A stretch of 64,000 nt of DNA, taken from positions 1-64,000 of the forward strand of contig NZ_FXTO01000014.1 in NCBI RefSeq assembly GCF_900182725.1, given 5' to 3'. The translations under genes and the position numbers were made by a program. Below the pieces are notes generated by a model that saw nothing but the letters and a program-made list of their open reading frames with translations, was not told the DNA's origin and searched no databases. Positions 43,851 to 53,661 of this stretch are shown here, piece by piece (position 1 is the stretch's first letter; each line of letters opens with the position of its first letter). The DNA comes from Thalassovita litoralis. Its GTDB lineage: Bacteria > Pseudomonadota > Alphaproteobacteria > Rhodobacterales > Rhodobacteraceae.

Positions 43851-44582
43851 TCAGACCTGGAACAGTTTCCCCGGTCCCCAGCCACGCGCATCCACCCCGG
43901 CCAGTTTCAGCATATGCCACAGCAGTGCCTGATTGGAACTGATCATCGACAGGCCGGTTTTGGCCTCGATCCGATCAATCAGGCCAAAGGTTCGTAAATT
44001 GGTGCAACTGGTAAATATCGCATCAACATCCACATTAGAAATGGCGTCTAGAACCATGTTTTCCGTTTCTTTTTCCGGGATGCGTGCGACAGTCCAGTCT
44101 TCCTTGATGCCAAAGCTGGCTTCGGTGATGGTGACAATGCCGTGCTGTTCCAAAAACGCCCGCATCGGTCGCGTTACCGTTTCCACATAGGGCGACACAT
44201 AGGCGATCCGCGTCACCCCCAACGCCTGACAGGCCGCCACAACCGCCGAAATCGGATTGGTGACGGGGGTGTTCGGGTGGTGGCTTTGGATCAGCGCGGC
44301 CACCCGATCCGGCCCGATCACCGTCGCGCCGGACGTGCAGGCATAGCCAATCACATCCTGCCCCGCAGGCAGCAACGCCGCCGTGGCGGGCATTCCGTCC
44401 TCCATCAGGCGCAGCGTTTCGGGGGTCACATCCGCATGGGCTGGCACGCGGCTGTGCAACAGGCTAACCGGACGATCCCGCAGGATCAGCCGCGCCTCGT
44501 TTTCCACGGTTTCATCCGTGGACAGCACGATCACCGCCATGCGCGCGGTCTGCCCAAATCCATTGTCCAGCGTGATCTGCAT
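43851..44582 (-). CDS. Asp/Glu racemase superfamily protein (maleate isomerase / arylmalonate decarboxylase-like)
   Basis: 243 residues from the ATG at 44582; ATGs at 44591 and 44702 are alternatives and the latter would overlap the P450 promoter. Two catalytic cysteines of the superfamily are seen: YACTSGATVIG in the N-terminal half and IFTSCTNLRTFG in the C-terminal half. VTNPISAVVAACQALGVTRIAYVSPYVE marks the maleate cis-trans isomerase/arylmalonate group, which acts without cofactor on malonate-like acids. It is divergent from the P450. Substrate unknown. Confidence 0.85.
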   Translation of the reverse strand: MQITLDNGFGQTARMAVIVLSTDETVENEARLILRDRPVSLLHSRVPAHADVTPETLRLMEDGMPATAALLPAGQDVIGYACTSGATVIGPDRVAALIQSHHPNTPVTNPISAVVAACQALGVTRIAYVSPYVETVTRPMRAFLEQHGIVTITEASFGIKEDWTVARIPEKETENMVLDAISNVDVDAIFTSCTNLRTFGLIDRIEAKTGLSMISSNQALLWHMLKLAGVDARGWGPGKLFQV

Positions 44583-44700
44583 CCCTGTCATCCCTGCCGT
44601 GGCTACGTGTTTTTGAAATCCTGACACGGTTTTTCTGGCAGGTCCAAGCAGAATGCGGCAGCATCCCCTGTAAATGATCAAAGCCCAAGGAAGAACGCCC

Positions 44701-45864
44701 ATGTCTGACGCGCCCGTTACCCATATTGATCCGGTCGCCTTTCGCGCTGATCCTTATCCCACGCTGGCACAGATGCGGGCGCACACCCCTGTGACATATG
44801 TGCCGGAACTGGGGGCGACGCTGTTCACCCGACGGGACGATATTTTCGCACAGGAAAAGCGGACAGATGTGTTTTCTTCGCATCAGCCGGATGGGTTGAT
44901 GACGATCCTGATGGGCGAAAACATGATGCGCAAGGATGGCGACGCACATCAGCGCGAACGCAAAATCCTGTTCCCGGCCCTTAGCCCGCGGACCGTGCGG
45001 GATGTGTGGCTGCCTGCTTTTACCGCAGCGGCTACGCGCATTCTGGATGATCTGGCCCCACACGGGGACTGTGACATGGTGCGCGACTATGCCATGCCCG
45101 TTTCGGCCGAGGCGCTGAAGCTGATCACCGGGCTGACCAATATGGAGGCGGCGGAAATGGATCGTGTCAGTCAGGGCATGATTGACGGCTGTGCCAATTA
45201 CACCGGCGATCCCGCGATCACGGCGCAGTGCCACGACTGTACCGCATCCATTGATCGGCATATTGATGCGATGATCCCCGCCTTACAGGCCGCGCCCAAT
45301 ATGTCCGGCCTGTCCGTGCAGATGCAGGGCGGGCTGGATCTGAAGGCCACTCGTGCCAATGTGAAGCTGATCATATCCGGAGGGCAGAATGAACCGCGTG
45401 ACGCGATTGCCGGGACGATCTGGGCCTTGCTGACCCACCCGGACCAATTGCAGGCGGTGCAGGATGGGCGGGCGACATGGGCGCAAGCGTTCGAGGAATA
45501 CGCCCGCTGGATTTCCCCCATTGGCATGTCCCCGCGCCGGGTGGCGCAGGCGGATCATGTGCTGGGGGTGAATTTGGCCCCCGAAGACCGCGTATTTTTC
45601 ATGTTTTCATCCGCCGGGCGGGACGAAGCCCATTTTGATACGCCAGATCAGTTCGACATCTTCCGCGATACCGGCCCAGCGATCAGCTTTGGCGCGGGGC
45701 CGCATTTCTGTGCCGGGGCGGCGGCCAGCCGGGCGCTGATTACGCAGGTGGCGCTGCCGCTGGCATTTGAACGGCTGAACGGGCTGCGATTGGCGGGCGA
45801 AACGCCCTTTGTGGGCTGGGCCTTTCGCGGTCCCACCAAAATGCCGGTGGAATGGGACAGCTAA
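44701..45864 (+). CDS. Cytochrome P450 with atypical I-helix
   Basis: 387 residues. The heme-binding loop FGAGPHFCAG (330-339) supplies the axial Cys337, and the K-helix ExxR is Glu266-Arg269. The I-helix lacks the usual AGxDT acid-alcohol pair; it reads IISGGQNEPRDAIAGTI (about 224-240), with Asn-Glu-Pro in place of Asp-Thr, so oxygen activation may differ. A soluble bacterial class I P450 needing ferredoxin and reductase, none of which is adjacent. The ATG at 44701 is preferred to 44674. Confidence 0.9.
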   Translation: MSDAPVTHIDPVAFRADPYPTLAQMRAHTPVTYVPELGATLFTRRDDIFAQEKRTDVFSSHQPDGLMTILMGENMMRKDGDAHQRERKILFPALSPRTVRDVWLPAFTAAATRILDDLAPHGDCDMVRDYAMPVSAEALKLITGLTNMEAAEMDRVSQGMIDGCANYTGDPAITAQCHDCTASIDRHIDAMIPALQAAPNMSGLSVQMQGGLDLKATRANVKLIISGGQNEPRDAIAGTIWALLTHPDQLQAVQDGRATWAQAFEEYARWISPIGMSPRRVAQADHVLGVNLAPEDRVFFMFSSAGRDEAHFDTPDQFDIFRDTGPAISFGAGPHFCAGAAASRALITQVALPLAFERLNGLRLAGETPFVGWAFRGPTKMPVEWDS

Positions 45865-45902
45865 GGGTTTGCTTTGGGGCCATATGCCCCCATATCTGAC
45901 CC

Positions 45903-46592
45903 ATGCTCAGATTCTCTCCGATCTTATTGGCTGTCATCTATGCGCTGGCGATGTACTGGTTTTCTGCGTTCCGCACGCGCAAGGAACTGGATGCGCGGTC
46001 AACCGAACTGGCGGACCCGGCCCTAGCCCCGGTTCTGGACCGGCTGGCCCGCGCGCTGGATGTCCCCCGCGTGCGGGTGTTCATATACGAGGTCGATCCG
46101 GTCAACGGGCTGGCCGCGCCGGATGGGCGGGTTTTCCTGACGCGCGGGTTTTATCGCAAATTTCAGGCGGGCGAGGTGTCAGCCGATGAAATCGCCAGCG
46201 TCATCGCGCATGAATTGGGTCATGTGGCGCTGGGGCATACCCGGCGGCGGATGATCGACTTTTCCGGACAGAACGCATTGCGGGCGGCGCTGGGAATGTT
46301 CCTGTCACGGTTGTTGCCGGGGATCGGGGTTTATATCGCCAATGGGCTGACAACATTGCTGGCGGCCCGCATGTCGCGCGGTGACGAATACGAAGCGGAT
46401 GAATATGCCAGCGCCCTGATGGTCAAGGCGGGGCTGGGCACCGCGCCGCAGAAATCGCTGTTTCACAAGCTGGAAGATTTAACCGGCGGGCGCGGCGGTA
46501 CTATTCCCGCGTGGTTGCTCAGCCATCCCAAAACCGCCGAACGGATCGCCATGATCGAACGACACGAGGCGAAATGGGGCATTTCCGGCTAA
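45903..46592 (+). CDS. M48-family metallopeptidase
   Basis: 229 residues with one N-terminal membrane helix (about 5-23). The zinc motif HELGH is at 103-107 and the third ligand Glu is in EYEADEYA near residue 163, typical of HtpX/Oma1-like M48 peptidases. Members degrade damaged or misfolded membrane proteins. It lies 38 bases after the P450 gene and its last bases overlap the end of the convergent PIN gene. Confidence 0.87.
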   Translation: MLRFSPILLAVIYALAMYWFSAFRTRKELDARSTELADPALAPVLDRLARALDVPRVRVFIYEVDPVNGLAAPDGRVFLTRGFYRKFQAGEVSADEIASVIAHELGHVALGHTRRRMIDFSGQNALRAALGMFLSRLLPGIGVYIANGLTTLLAARMSRGDEYEADEYASALMVKAGLGTAPQKSLFHKLEDLTGGRGGTIPAWLLSHPKTAERIAMIERHEAKWGISG

Positions 46593-47134
46593 GCCGCTGA
46601 CAGTGCCTTGCCCAATCGGGGCAACCGCGCCTTTTTCAGCAGCCGCCGCACATCCCATGTTTCGCCCGATAGGCGGTCCGCCTGTTGCCGCACCTGTTCC
46701 ACCGCCGCCGCAACGGCATCCGGGGCGTTCAGCCAAAACCCATACAGAAATTCATCGGGGGCCTGACGGGCCAGCCCTTCTTCGCTCAGGGTATGGCGGG
46801 GGAAATCCTGTGCGTTCATCGTGACGATCACATCCGCCGATCCGGCAATCGCCGCTGCCAGAACGTGCCGATCATTTTCATCGGGCAGATATAGCCGCGC
46901 CTCCAGCGATGGGGGATAGCTGACATTGGCACGGGGCCATTGCGCCCGCAGCAGGGCAATTTCTGCCCGCGCCTGCGGTTCCCCATCGGGGCCAAGTTTG
47001 CGGGCAGCCCGCGCCCATTCTTCCAGAATGCGGTCAGACCAAAGCGGCTGAAACGCCCCGGTTCCGGCCACGGCCAGCAGAATTTCCCGCATCACCGTGG
47101 GATAGATCACGCAGGTATCCAGCAACGCCTTCAT
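46589..47134 (-). CDS. PIN-domain protein (putative nuclease/toxin-like)
   Basis: 181 residues from the ATG at 47134, overlapping the rlmI-like stop by four bases. The PIN fold begins KALLDTCVIYPTVMREILLAVA, with the first catalytic Asp in LLDTC, an Glu in EEW, and the acidic pair LPDENDRHVLAAAIAGSADVIVTMNAQDFP. PIN domains are Mg2+-dependent RNases, often VapC-type toxins. No antitoxin gene is adjacent, so a non-toxin role in RNA processing is equally likely. Confidence 0.8.
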   Translation of the reverse strand: MKALLDTCVIYPTVMREILLAVAGTGAFQPLWSDRILEEWARAARKLGPDGEPQARAEIALLRAQWPRANVSYPPSLEARLYLPDENDRHVLAAAIAGSADVIVTMNAQDFPRHTLSEEGLARQAPDEFLYGFWLNAPDAVAAAVEQVRQQADRLSGETWDVRRLLKKARLPRLGKALSAA

Positions 47135-48327
47135 AGGCGGAAAAACAGCGCTTTCAGATAGCCGCTTTCGGCCAGTTGCGGCATCAGCGGATGGTCCGGC
47201 CCGGCATATCCCGTGTGGATCAATTGGGCAGATCGCCCTGCCCGCCCGATCCCACGCACACAGGCGCCCCGGAATTTGGCCAGGTCGGCGGCGTGCGAAC
47301 ACGAACACAGCCCCAGATAGCCCCCCTCGGCCACCAGCGGCGCAGCCAGACGGGCGATGCGTTCATAGGCCCGCAATCCGGCCTCTAACGCTTGTTTGTT
47401 GGGGGCGAATGCTGGGGGATCGCAAATCACCACCTCGAATTTCGCGCCTTCTTCGGCCAGTTTGGTCAGCACGTCAAAGGCATCGCCCTTGCGGGTGGCA
47501 AAGCTGTCGGCCTTGCCCATCGCATCGGCCCCCTGCGAGGCCAGTTCCAGCGCGGGGTCTGATCCGTCGACCGCCAGCGCGGTTTCGGCACCGCCAGCCA
47601 AAGCCGCCAAGGAAAACCCGCCAACATGGGAAAACACATCCAACACCCGCGCGCCTTGTGACAAGCGGGCGGCAAAGGCGTGATTGGGGCGTTGATCAAA
47701 GAACAGGCCGGTTTTCTGCCCCCCGATCAGATCAGCCATATAGATCGCGCCATTCATCGGCACCGGAATCGGCGCTGTGGGGGCATCGCCCAGCATCACG
47801 GCGCTGTCATCATCCAAGCCTTCCAACACACGCGCACGGCCCGAGGCGTTTTTCAAAACCGTCGTTACGCCCGTCACCTGCACCAGCGCCGCCACCAGAT
47901 CATCCATCCGCGCATCGGCCCATGCGGCGTTGGGCTGAACAACGGCCACATCCCCGAAACGGTCGATCACCACACCCGGAAGGCCATCGGCCTCGGCGTG
48001 GATCAGGCGATAGAACGGTTGGTCATACAGCCGTTCGCGCATTTCCAGCGCCTTGGACAGGCGGGCGGCGAACCATGCCTGATCCACCTGCGCGGTCACA
48101 TCGCGGTCCAGCATCCGGCACAGGATACGCGACCCCGGCGTCACCGCCACCAGCCCCATATCGGTGCGGTTTTCGTCCTGAAGCACCGCAATTGTCCCCG
48201 GCGTCAATGCCTTGGTGCGGCGGTCTGTGACCATTTCGTTATCGTAAACCCAAGGGAACCCGTGCCGGATGGCGCGGGCGTTGGATTTCGGTTTCATGCG
48301 GACGATGGGAAGGCTGTGTTCTGTCAT
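47131..48327 (-). CDS. Class I SAM-dependent rRNA methyltransferase, RlmI-like
   Basis: 398 residues. An N-terminal PUA domain (IVRMKPKSNARAIRHGFPWVYDNEM...GTIAVLQDENRTDMGLVAV) precedes an EEHEE domain and a Rossmann methyltransferase: SAM motif ARVLDVFSHVGGFSLAALAGGAETALAVDGS, catalytic VICDPPAFAPNKQ and CSCSHAAD with the catalytic cysteine region. RlmI methylates C1962 (m5C) of 23S rRNA in E. coli. Length fits. The PIN gene overlaps its end. Confidence 0.9.
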   Translation of the reverse strand: MTEHSLPIVRMKPKSNARAIRHGFPWVYDNEMVTDRRTKALTPGTIAVLQDENRTDMGLVAVTPGSRILCRMLDRDVTAQVDQAWFAARLSKALEMRERLYDQPFYRLIHAEADGLPGVVIDRFGDVAVVQPNAAWADARMDDLVAALVQVTGVTTVLKNASGRARVLEGLDDDSAVMLGDAPTAPIPVPMNGAIYMADLIGGQKTGLFFDQRPNHAFAARLSQGARVLDVFSHVGGFSLAALAGGAETALAVDGSDPALELASQGADAMGKADSFATRKGDAFDVLTKLAEEGAKFEVVICDPPAFAPNKQALEAGLRAYERIARLAAPLVAEGGYLGLCSCSHAADLAKFRGACVRGIGRAGRSAQLIHTGYAGPDHPLMPQLAESGYLKALFFRL

Positions 48328-48368
48328 GTCGCCCTCTTATCCCTGTTATTGCGCCTTGGGAAGCGGGA

Positions 48369-51062
48369 TCAATCGGGATTACCCACCAGAATGAACGGCG
48401 CCCAATAGGCCGGATGGGACCATTCGGCGCGTTGTGGCGCGTCGATCATCGCCAATATCGCCTGTTGCTGTGCCTTTGCCGCGCTGAGCGTGGGATCGGC
48501 GGCGCGGCGGGCAAAAAGGTCGGTCATCAGTGCCACGGCAGACCGGCTTTCGACCGGCCAGTGCGACACCATCAACGCCCGCGCCCCGGCATAGGTAAAG
48601 GCCTGCGCCAACCCCGACAGTGCCTCGGCCCCCGGTTCATCACCGACAGCGGTGTTACAGGCCGACAGCACCACCCAATCGGCGTTCAGCCGCAACGATG
48701 CAATTTCAGACGCGGTCAACAACCCGTCCTCGCCCTGCCCGGCGGTCAGCGCCAGCGCGGGTTCGGCCAATTGTTGATCGGCCGTCACCATATCCCCCGC
48801 GACCAACCCATGCGTGGCGAAATACAGCACGCGATAATCGCGCAAATCTTCGTGTTTCAGGTCTGCTTCGCTAGCGGTGGATTGCTGACGCACCGATTGC
48901 GCCACCGGGGCGCCAACCGCCTGTGCAACCGCGCGAACTTCGACCGCGGTTTCGGGCAAAGGCGCCAGCGCCCCCCGCATCGCCGCGCGGGTGACATCCA
49001 GACTGGCCACCTGCTGATCCGGCGGCGTCGTTCCATCGCCAAAGATCGGATCGGCAAACCCCAAAAACGGTTTGCCTGCGCGGGCAGTCTGGCGGGCCAG
49101 CGTTGTGACCTTCAGGGATTGGATCGACGGTATGACAGTCACCGCATGATGACGCACCAACCAATCGGCCTGTGCCTGTGCGGCCACGTCATTGCGTACC
49201 AACAACTGCGGCGGCACAGCGGATAACGGCCCGCGCAATTCGGTATAGATGTGATCTTTGCCCGCCAACATATCCGCGATGGGGGCAAAGGTCTGCGTAT
49301 AAACCCAATGCGCGGCATAGAGGTCATAGGCATTGCGATCCGGCCCCGTGGGCTTTTTCAGCGCGATCCCGGCCCGCACCCCCATACGCAAATCAATCGA
49401 GGCCCGCAAATCCCGTATGGCGGCCTTCAGGTTGTCGATACTGACATGCAGTTCACGCCATTCCGCCCGGTCCTGCGTGGCGACAAAGACATAATGCCGG
49501 TCCCAATCTTCGGGACCGATGTCAAAGATCACCAGCGCCTCTTGCGGGGATAGCATGGCCTGCGCGTCCGCCAAGGATAGCGGCTTGGTCTGATACATCG
49601 CTTCAAACGGAATATCCTGCTGGCTTAGCGTATCGCCCAGAGTATTGATCTGCGCAGAAAGCTGTTCCATCTCGGCGCGGATGTCGCGTTCGGTATCGGG
49701 GCGGCGTTCGGCACTGGGCAAGGCCGCCAAATAGGACATATCCCGCTGCAACTGGTCCTGACGCCGCTGCATATCGGTGAAACGGCGCATGTTTTCGGTC
49801 TTGGCCGTGTCCCCCAGTTCAACCCGTTGCGCCAGCATTTCATAGGCCGCGCGGGCGGCGCTGTTGTGGTTGACCTGCACCAGACGAAAGGCTTGGCTCA
49901 AGGCCTCATCCTCGGGGATTTCCCCGGATTCGCGGGCATTCAGCAGCGTATCCATCAGCAATTGGCGGCTACCCTGCCCGGCCTGTTCCGCCCTAAGCGC
50001 CATTTGCCACGCGATACCGTAATGGCCCGCGTCATTTTCCATCGCCCCAAGGTTCATATAGGCCTTGCCGATAAAGCTATGATCTGGCGGCAACAGTTTT
50101 TCGCGCAACAGGACAGAGGCCCGCATATCCGCCAACGCATCCTCGAAGGCCGGTGTGCCAAGCGTGCCATGCGATTTCATCAAGGCCCGGTTGCCCAGAT
50201 ATTCGGCAAAGGGCAACGAGTTTTCCCCGTAGGATGCCATCAACCCATCGTGCCACTGGTCCATGATCTGCCCCATCCGGTCAAAATCCCTGACCTTATA
50301 CAAAACCAGCGCATATTCCCCCAAAGCATGAACGATTTCGGGGTGATTGGGCGGGAAACAGGCGGCATCCCGTTTCAGCGTTTCCTCATAGGCCTGCGCG
50401 GCCTCTTGCGGGCGGTTCATATCACGCAACAACCGCGCCCGTTCCTGCGAGACGGAACAGGCATAGTGCCGGGTTTTCGGGGTATTCGCGGCATCCAGAC
50501 GCGGCAAAACACCGTCGAAAATCCTGAGCGCCTCGTCCCAATATCCCAGTTCTTTGAATATTCCGGCGGTATTATATTGCCACAGCATCGTCTGTTCATT
50601 CGCGCCCCCCCATACGGATTCAGCGAATTTGGTGGCCTCCAATGCCAGTGGCAGAGCATCGTTCGCATTTCCCGTTTTCGACAGATGCACAGCCAGTTGC
50701 ATCGCTGCATCCATGCGATACGGGTTAAATTTCAGATAGTTCTTTTCCCAGATGTCATAGGCATCCTGCATTTCCCGCAGCGCATCATTGTAGCGCCCCT
50801 GAAGCCGGATCACATTCGCCAGCGCCTGCCGCATCCGCAACACCTTGATATGTGCGGGACCGGCTGCTTCGGTTGCCTTAGCTATCAGGGGGCGCAAAAC
50901 AGCTTCGGCGTTTTGATAATCGCCCGTTTCAAAATAGCGATCCATCACCGCTTCTTGTTCGCGGATATAGGACTCCATCGGTTCGCCCAACACTTGCGCA
51001 GCGACCGGCGACATGAATACAATCACAGAAAGAATAACGAAAAATATTTGTTTCATGCCCAT
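48369..51062 (-). CDS. Exported TPR-CHAT (caspase-like peptidase) protein
   Basis: 897 residues from the ATG at 51062 (AGGCAGGG eight bases upstream). A signal peptide (KQIFFVILSVIVFMSPVAAQ) indicates export. Residues from ~25 to ~400 are helical TPR-like repeats (MRQALANVIRLQGRYNDALREMQDAYDIW). A coiled segment (RRQDQLQRDMSYL...) leads to the CHAT domain, with catalytic His751 in LYFATHGLVAG and Cys802 in VVLSACNTAVG. CHAT peptidases are caspase/separase relatives often activated by partners. None of the known partners (gasdermin, Csx) is adjacent. It is divergent from edd. Confidence 0.9.
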   Translation of the reverse strand: MGMKQIFFVILSVIVFMSPVAAQVLGEPMESYIREQEAVMDRYFETGDYQNAEAVLRPLIAKATEAAGPAHIKVLRMRQALANVIRLQGRYNDALREMQDAYDIWEKNYLKFNPYRMDAAMQLAVHLSKTGNANDALPLALEATKFAESVWGGANEQTMLWQYNTAGIFKELGYWDEALRIFDGVLPRLDAANTPKTRHYACSVSQERARLLRDMNRPQEAAQAYEETLKRDAACFPPNHPEIVHALGEYALVLYKVRDFDRMGQIMDQWHDGLMASYGENSLPFAEYLGNRALMKSHGTLGTPAFEDALADMRASVLLREKLLPPDHSFIGKAYMNLGAMENDAGHYGIAWQMALRAEQAGQGSRQLLMDTLLNARESGEIPEDEALSQAFRLVQVNHNSAARAAYEMLAQRVELGDTAKTENMRRFTDMQRRQDQLQRDMSYLAALPSAERRPDTERDIRAEMEQLSAQINTLGDTLSQQDIPFEAMYQTKPLSLADAQAMLSPQEALVIFDIGPEDWDRHYVFVATQDRAEWRELHVSIDNLKAAIRDLRASIDLRMGVRAGIALKKPTGPDRNAYDLYAAHWVYTQTFAPIADMLAGKDHIYTELRGPLSAVPPQLLVRNDVAAQAQADWLVRHHAVTVIPSIQSLKVTTLARQTARAGKPFLGFADPIFGDGTTPPDQQVASLDVTRAAMRGALAPLPETAVEVRAVAQAVGAPVAQSVRQQSTASEADLKHEDLRDYRVLYFATHGLVAGDMVTADQQLAEPALALTAGQGEDGLLTASEIASLRLNADWVVLSACNTAVGDEPGAEALSGLAQAFTYAGARALMVSHWPVESRSAVALMTDLFARRAADPTLSAAKAQQQAILAMIDAPQRAEWSHPAYWAPFILVGNPD

Positions 51063-51130
51063 AAAATTACCCTGCCTGCATGGGGTCGGTCCACACAATT
51101 CAGATGACAAATACGGTCATAGCGGGCTGC

Positions 51131-51159
51131 TTGTCGCGTTACCGCTAACGGTATATAGT
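51131..51159 (+). promoter_or_regulatory. edd promoter with LacI/GntR-type operator in the spacer
   Basis: TTGTCG (51131-51136) and TATAGT (51154-51159) are separated by 17 bases. Within the spacer lies CGTTACCGCTAACG (51137-51150), a palindrome with a central CG and matched CGTTA/TAACG arms, the pattern of LacI-family sites such as the gluconate repressor operators. Repression of edd-eda by a regulator encoded elsewhere is inferred. Confidence 0.5.
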
Positions 51160-51182
51160 TCACCTGTGAAAGAGAGGTCCGC

Positions 51183-52991
51183 ATGAGTCTGAACGCTACG
51201 ATTGCCAGCGTCACAGCCCGCATCGTCGAACGCAGCGCCCCGTCCCGCCAGACCTATCTGGACAGAATGCGCCGCGCCGCAGACGAAGGACCGCGCCGGG
51301 CGCATCTGACCTGTGGCAATCAGGCCCATGCCTATGCGGCGATGGGGGCAGATCAGGGGGCATTGGCGCAGGGGCGCGCGCCCAATCTGGGCATTGTCAC
51401 CTCTTATAACGATATGCTGTCGGCGCATCAGCCCTTTGAACGGTTTCCCGATCTGATCCGTGCCACCGCCCGCGCCAATGGTGCCACCGCCCAGGTGGCT
51501 GGCGGCGTTCCGGCCATGTGCGATGGCGTGACACAGGGCCAGACAGGGATGGAGCTATCGCTGTTTTCGCGCGATGTGATCGCGATGGCGACAGCGGTCG
51601 CGCTGTCGCACAACACCTTTGACGCGGCCTTGTATCTGGGGGTTTGCGATAAAATCGTGCCGGGGCTGGTGATGGCGGCAGCCACCTTTGGCTATCTGCC
51701 GGGCATTTTCCTGCCAGCGGGGCCGATGACCAGCGGCCTGCCCAACGATGAAAAATCCCGCATTCGGACCCAGTTCGCCAAGGGGGAAATTGACCGCACG
51801 GCCTTGATGCAGGCGGAAATGGCCAGCTACCACGGGCCGGGCACCTGCACCTTTTACGGAACGGCCAATTCCAATCAAATGCTGATGGAATTTATGGGAC
51901 TGCACCTGCCCGGCGCGTCCTTTGTGACGCCCAACACCCCGTTGCGCGATGCGCTGACACGCGCGGGCACCGAACGCGCATTGGCGATTACGGCCTTGGG
52001 CCATGACTACACCCCGGTTTGCGATGTGCTGGACGAACGCGCCTTTGTGAACGGGATCGTCGGGCTGATGGCAACGGGCGGGTCCACCAACCTGTTGATC
52101 CACCTGCCCGCAATGGCAAAAGCAGCAGGCATCCACCTGACAATGCAGGATTTTTCCGATATTTCTGCCGTAACCCCCCTGATGGCCAAGGTCTATCCAA
52201 ACGGATTGGCCGATGTGAACCATTTCCACGCGGCTGGCGGACTGGGCTATGTGATCGGTGAATTGCTGGCGGCGGGATTACTGCACCCGGATACCCAAAC
52301 GGTGGCCGGACCGGGGCTGGAACGCTACGCGCATGAACCACGCCTGACCGATGGCACCCTAAGCTGGAACCCTGCACCGCGTCACAGCGAAAATGACAAA
52401 ATCCTGCGCCCGCCATCGGACCCGTTTCAGCGCAGTGGCGGTTTGTCGGTGTTGCAGGGCAATCTGGGTCTGGGCGTGATGAAAGTATCCGCCGTTGCCC
52501 CAGACCGTCATGTGATCGAAGCCCCCGCCCGCGTGTTCCACAGCCAAGAAGCGGTCAAGGACGCTTTCAAAGCAGGCGCATTCACCACCGACACGGTGGT
52601 CGTGGTGCGGTTTCAGGGGCCAAAAGCCAACGGGATGCCCGAATTGCACGGGCTGACGCCCACCTTGTCCGTGTTGCAGGATCGTGGGTTACGGGTGGCA
52701 CTGGTCACAGATGGGCGCATGTCGGGTGCCTCTGGCAAGGTGCCATCGGCCATCCATGTCGCCCCCGAAGCCGCAGTCGGCGGACCATTGGCGCGCGTTC
52801 GGGATGGTGACGTGCTGCGGGTGAATGCGATAACCGGGGAATTAACCAATCTGGCCCCGGATTTCGAGACTCGCGATCCGGTGCAGCCCGATCTGTCGGA
52901 TAATGGCGCGGGTCTGGGGCGTGAATTATTTGAAATTTTCCGGCAGAATGTTGGCCCCGCCACCGAAGGCGCCAGCCCCCTGCTGACATGA
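51183..52991 (+). CDS. edd: Phosphogluconate dehydratase
   Basis: 602 residues of the IlvD/Edd family. It converts 6-phosphogluconate to KDPG, the first committed step of the Entner-Doudoroff pathway. Fe-S ligand motifs are visible: [27 protein letters not shown] and [25 protein letters not shown]. The end ([28 protein letters not shown]) is typical. Length fits Edd (about 600) rather than IlvD (about 560-620). AGAGAGG precedes the ATG. The stop overlaps the ribosome site of eda. Confidence 0.96.
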   Translation: MSLNATIASVTARIVERSAPSRQTYLDRMRRAADEGPRRAHLTCGNQAHAYAAMGADQGALAQGRAPNLGIVTSYNDMLSAHQPFERFPDLIRATARANGATAQVAGGVPAMCDGVTQGQTGMELSLFSRDVIAMATAVALSHNTFDAALYLGVCDKIVPGLVMAAATFGYLPGIFLPAGPMTSGLPNDEKSRIRTQFAKGEIDRTALMQAEMASYHGPGTCTFYGTANSNQMLMEFMGLHLPGASFVTPNTPLRDALTRAGTERALAITALGHDYTPVCDVLDERAFVNGIVGLMATGGSTNLLIHLPAMAKAAGIHLTMQDFSDISAVTPLMAKVYPNGLADVNHFHAAGGLGYVIGELLAAGLLHPDTQTVAGPGLERYAHEPRLTDGTLSWNPAPRHSENDKILRPPSDPFQRSGGLSVLQGNLGLGVMKVSAVAPDRHVIEAPARVFHSQEAVKDAFKAGAFTTDTVVVVRFQGPKANGMPELHGLTPTLSVLQDRGLRVALVTDGRMSGASGKVPSAIHVAPEAAVGGPLARVRDGDVLRVNAITGELTNLAPDFETRDPVQPDLSDNGAGLGRELFEIFRQNVGPATEGASPLLT

Positions 52992-52998
52992 GGTGTCC

Positions 52999-53640
52999 AT
53001 GATAACCCCAAAAGAAGCCAGCGATTTTACCCGATCCCTATGCCTGCGCGCCCCTGTGGTGCCGGTTTTGGTGGTGCATGACATCGCCACCGCCCGCCCC
53101 CTGGCCACCGCACTGATTGCGGGCGGGTTGCCGGTGTTGGAGGTGACATTGCGCACCCCGGCGGCCCTGTCGGTCATCCGTGAAATGGCCGATATACCGG
53201 GCGGCATTGTCGGCGCGGGAACGGTTCTGAGCGCCGAAGACGCAAAACAAGCCCGCGCCGCCGGGGCGCAATTCGCCGTATCGCCCGGTGCAACCGATCG
53301 TTTGCTAGAGGCTTGCGAGGCGGCGGATCTGCCCCTGATGCCCGGTGCCGCCACCGCATCCGAGGCGATGGCCCTGCTGGAGCGCGGCTATACCGTGCAA
53401 AAATTCTTTCCGGCCGAGGCATCCGGCGGTGCCGCCGCGCTAAAAGCCATCGGCGCACCATTGCCGCAAATCCTGTTTAACCCAACAGGCGGGATCGGTC
53501 CCAATAATGCGCTGGATTACCTACGACTTTCCAATGTGCGCAGCGTGGGCGGGTCATGGGTTGCCCCCGCCGATCTGATTGAAAAAGGTGACTGGGACGG
53601 TATTCGCGCCCTTGCCGCCGAAGCTGCGGTTTTACATTAA
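52999..53640 (+). CDS. eda: 2-dehydro-3-deoxy-phosphogluconate aldolase
   Basis: 213 residues from the ATG at 52999 after GAGGTG. A class I aldolase splitting KDPG to pyruvate and glyceraldehyde 3-phosphate. Landmarks: the catalytic Glu in [23 protein letters not shown], and the Schiff-base Lys in [14 protein letters not shown], with [16 protein letters not shown] and GGSWVAP after it. Co-transcribed with edd. Confidence 0.95.
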   Translation: MITPKEASDFTRSLCLRAPVVPVLVVHDIATARPLATALIAGGLPVLEVTLRTPAALSVIREMADIPGGIVGAGTVLSAEDAKQARAAGAQFAVSPGATDRLLEACEAADLPLMPGAATASEAMALLERGYTVQKFFPAEASGGAAALKAIGAPLPQILFNPTGGIGPNNALDYLRLSNVRSVGGSWVAPADLIEKGDWDGIRALAAEAAVLH

Positions 53641-53661
53641 GATCATGCCGCAAAATATTGA

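Noticed and set aside
46589-47134. PIN protein as VapC toxin of a toxin-antitoxin pair
   Set aside because: No small antitoxin-like ORF adjoins it; the upstream gene with overlapping stop is an rRNA methyltransferase.
48369-51062. CHAT gene as part of a gasdermin or CRISPR-type defence system
   Set aside because: Neighbours are an rRNA methyltransferase and the Entner-Doudoroff genes; no gasdermin, Cas or other defence gene lies within reach, and the protein carries an export signal.
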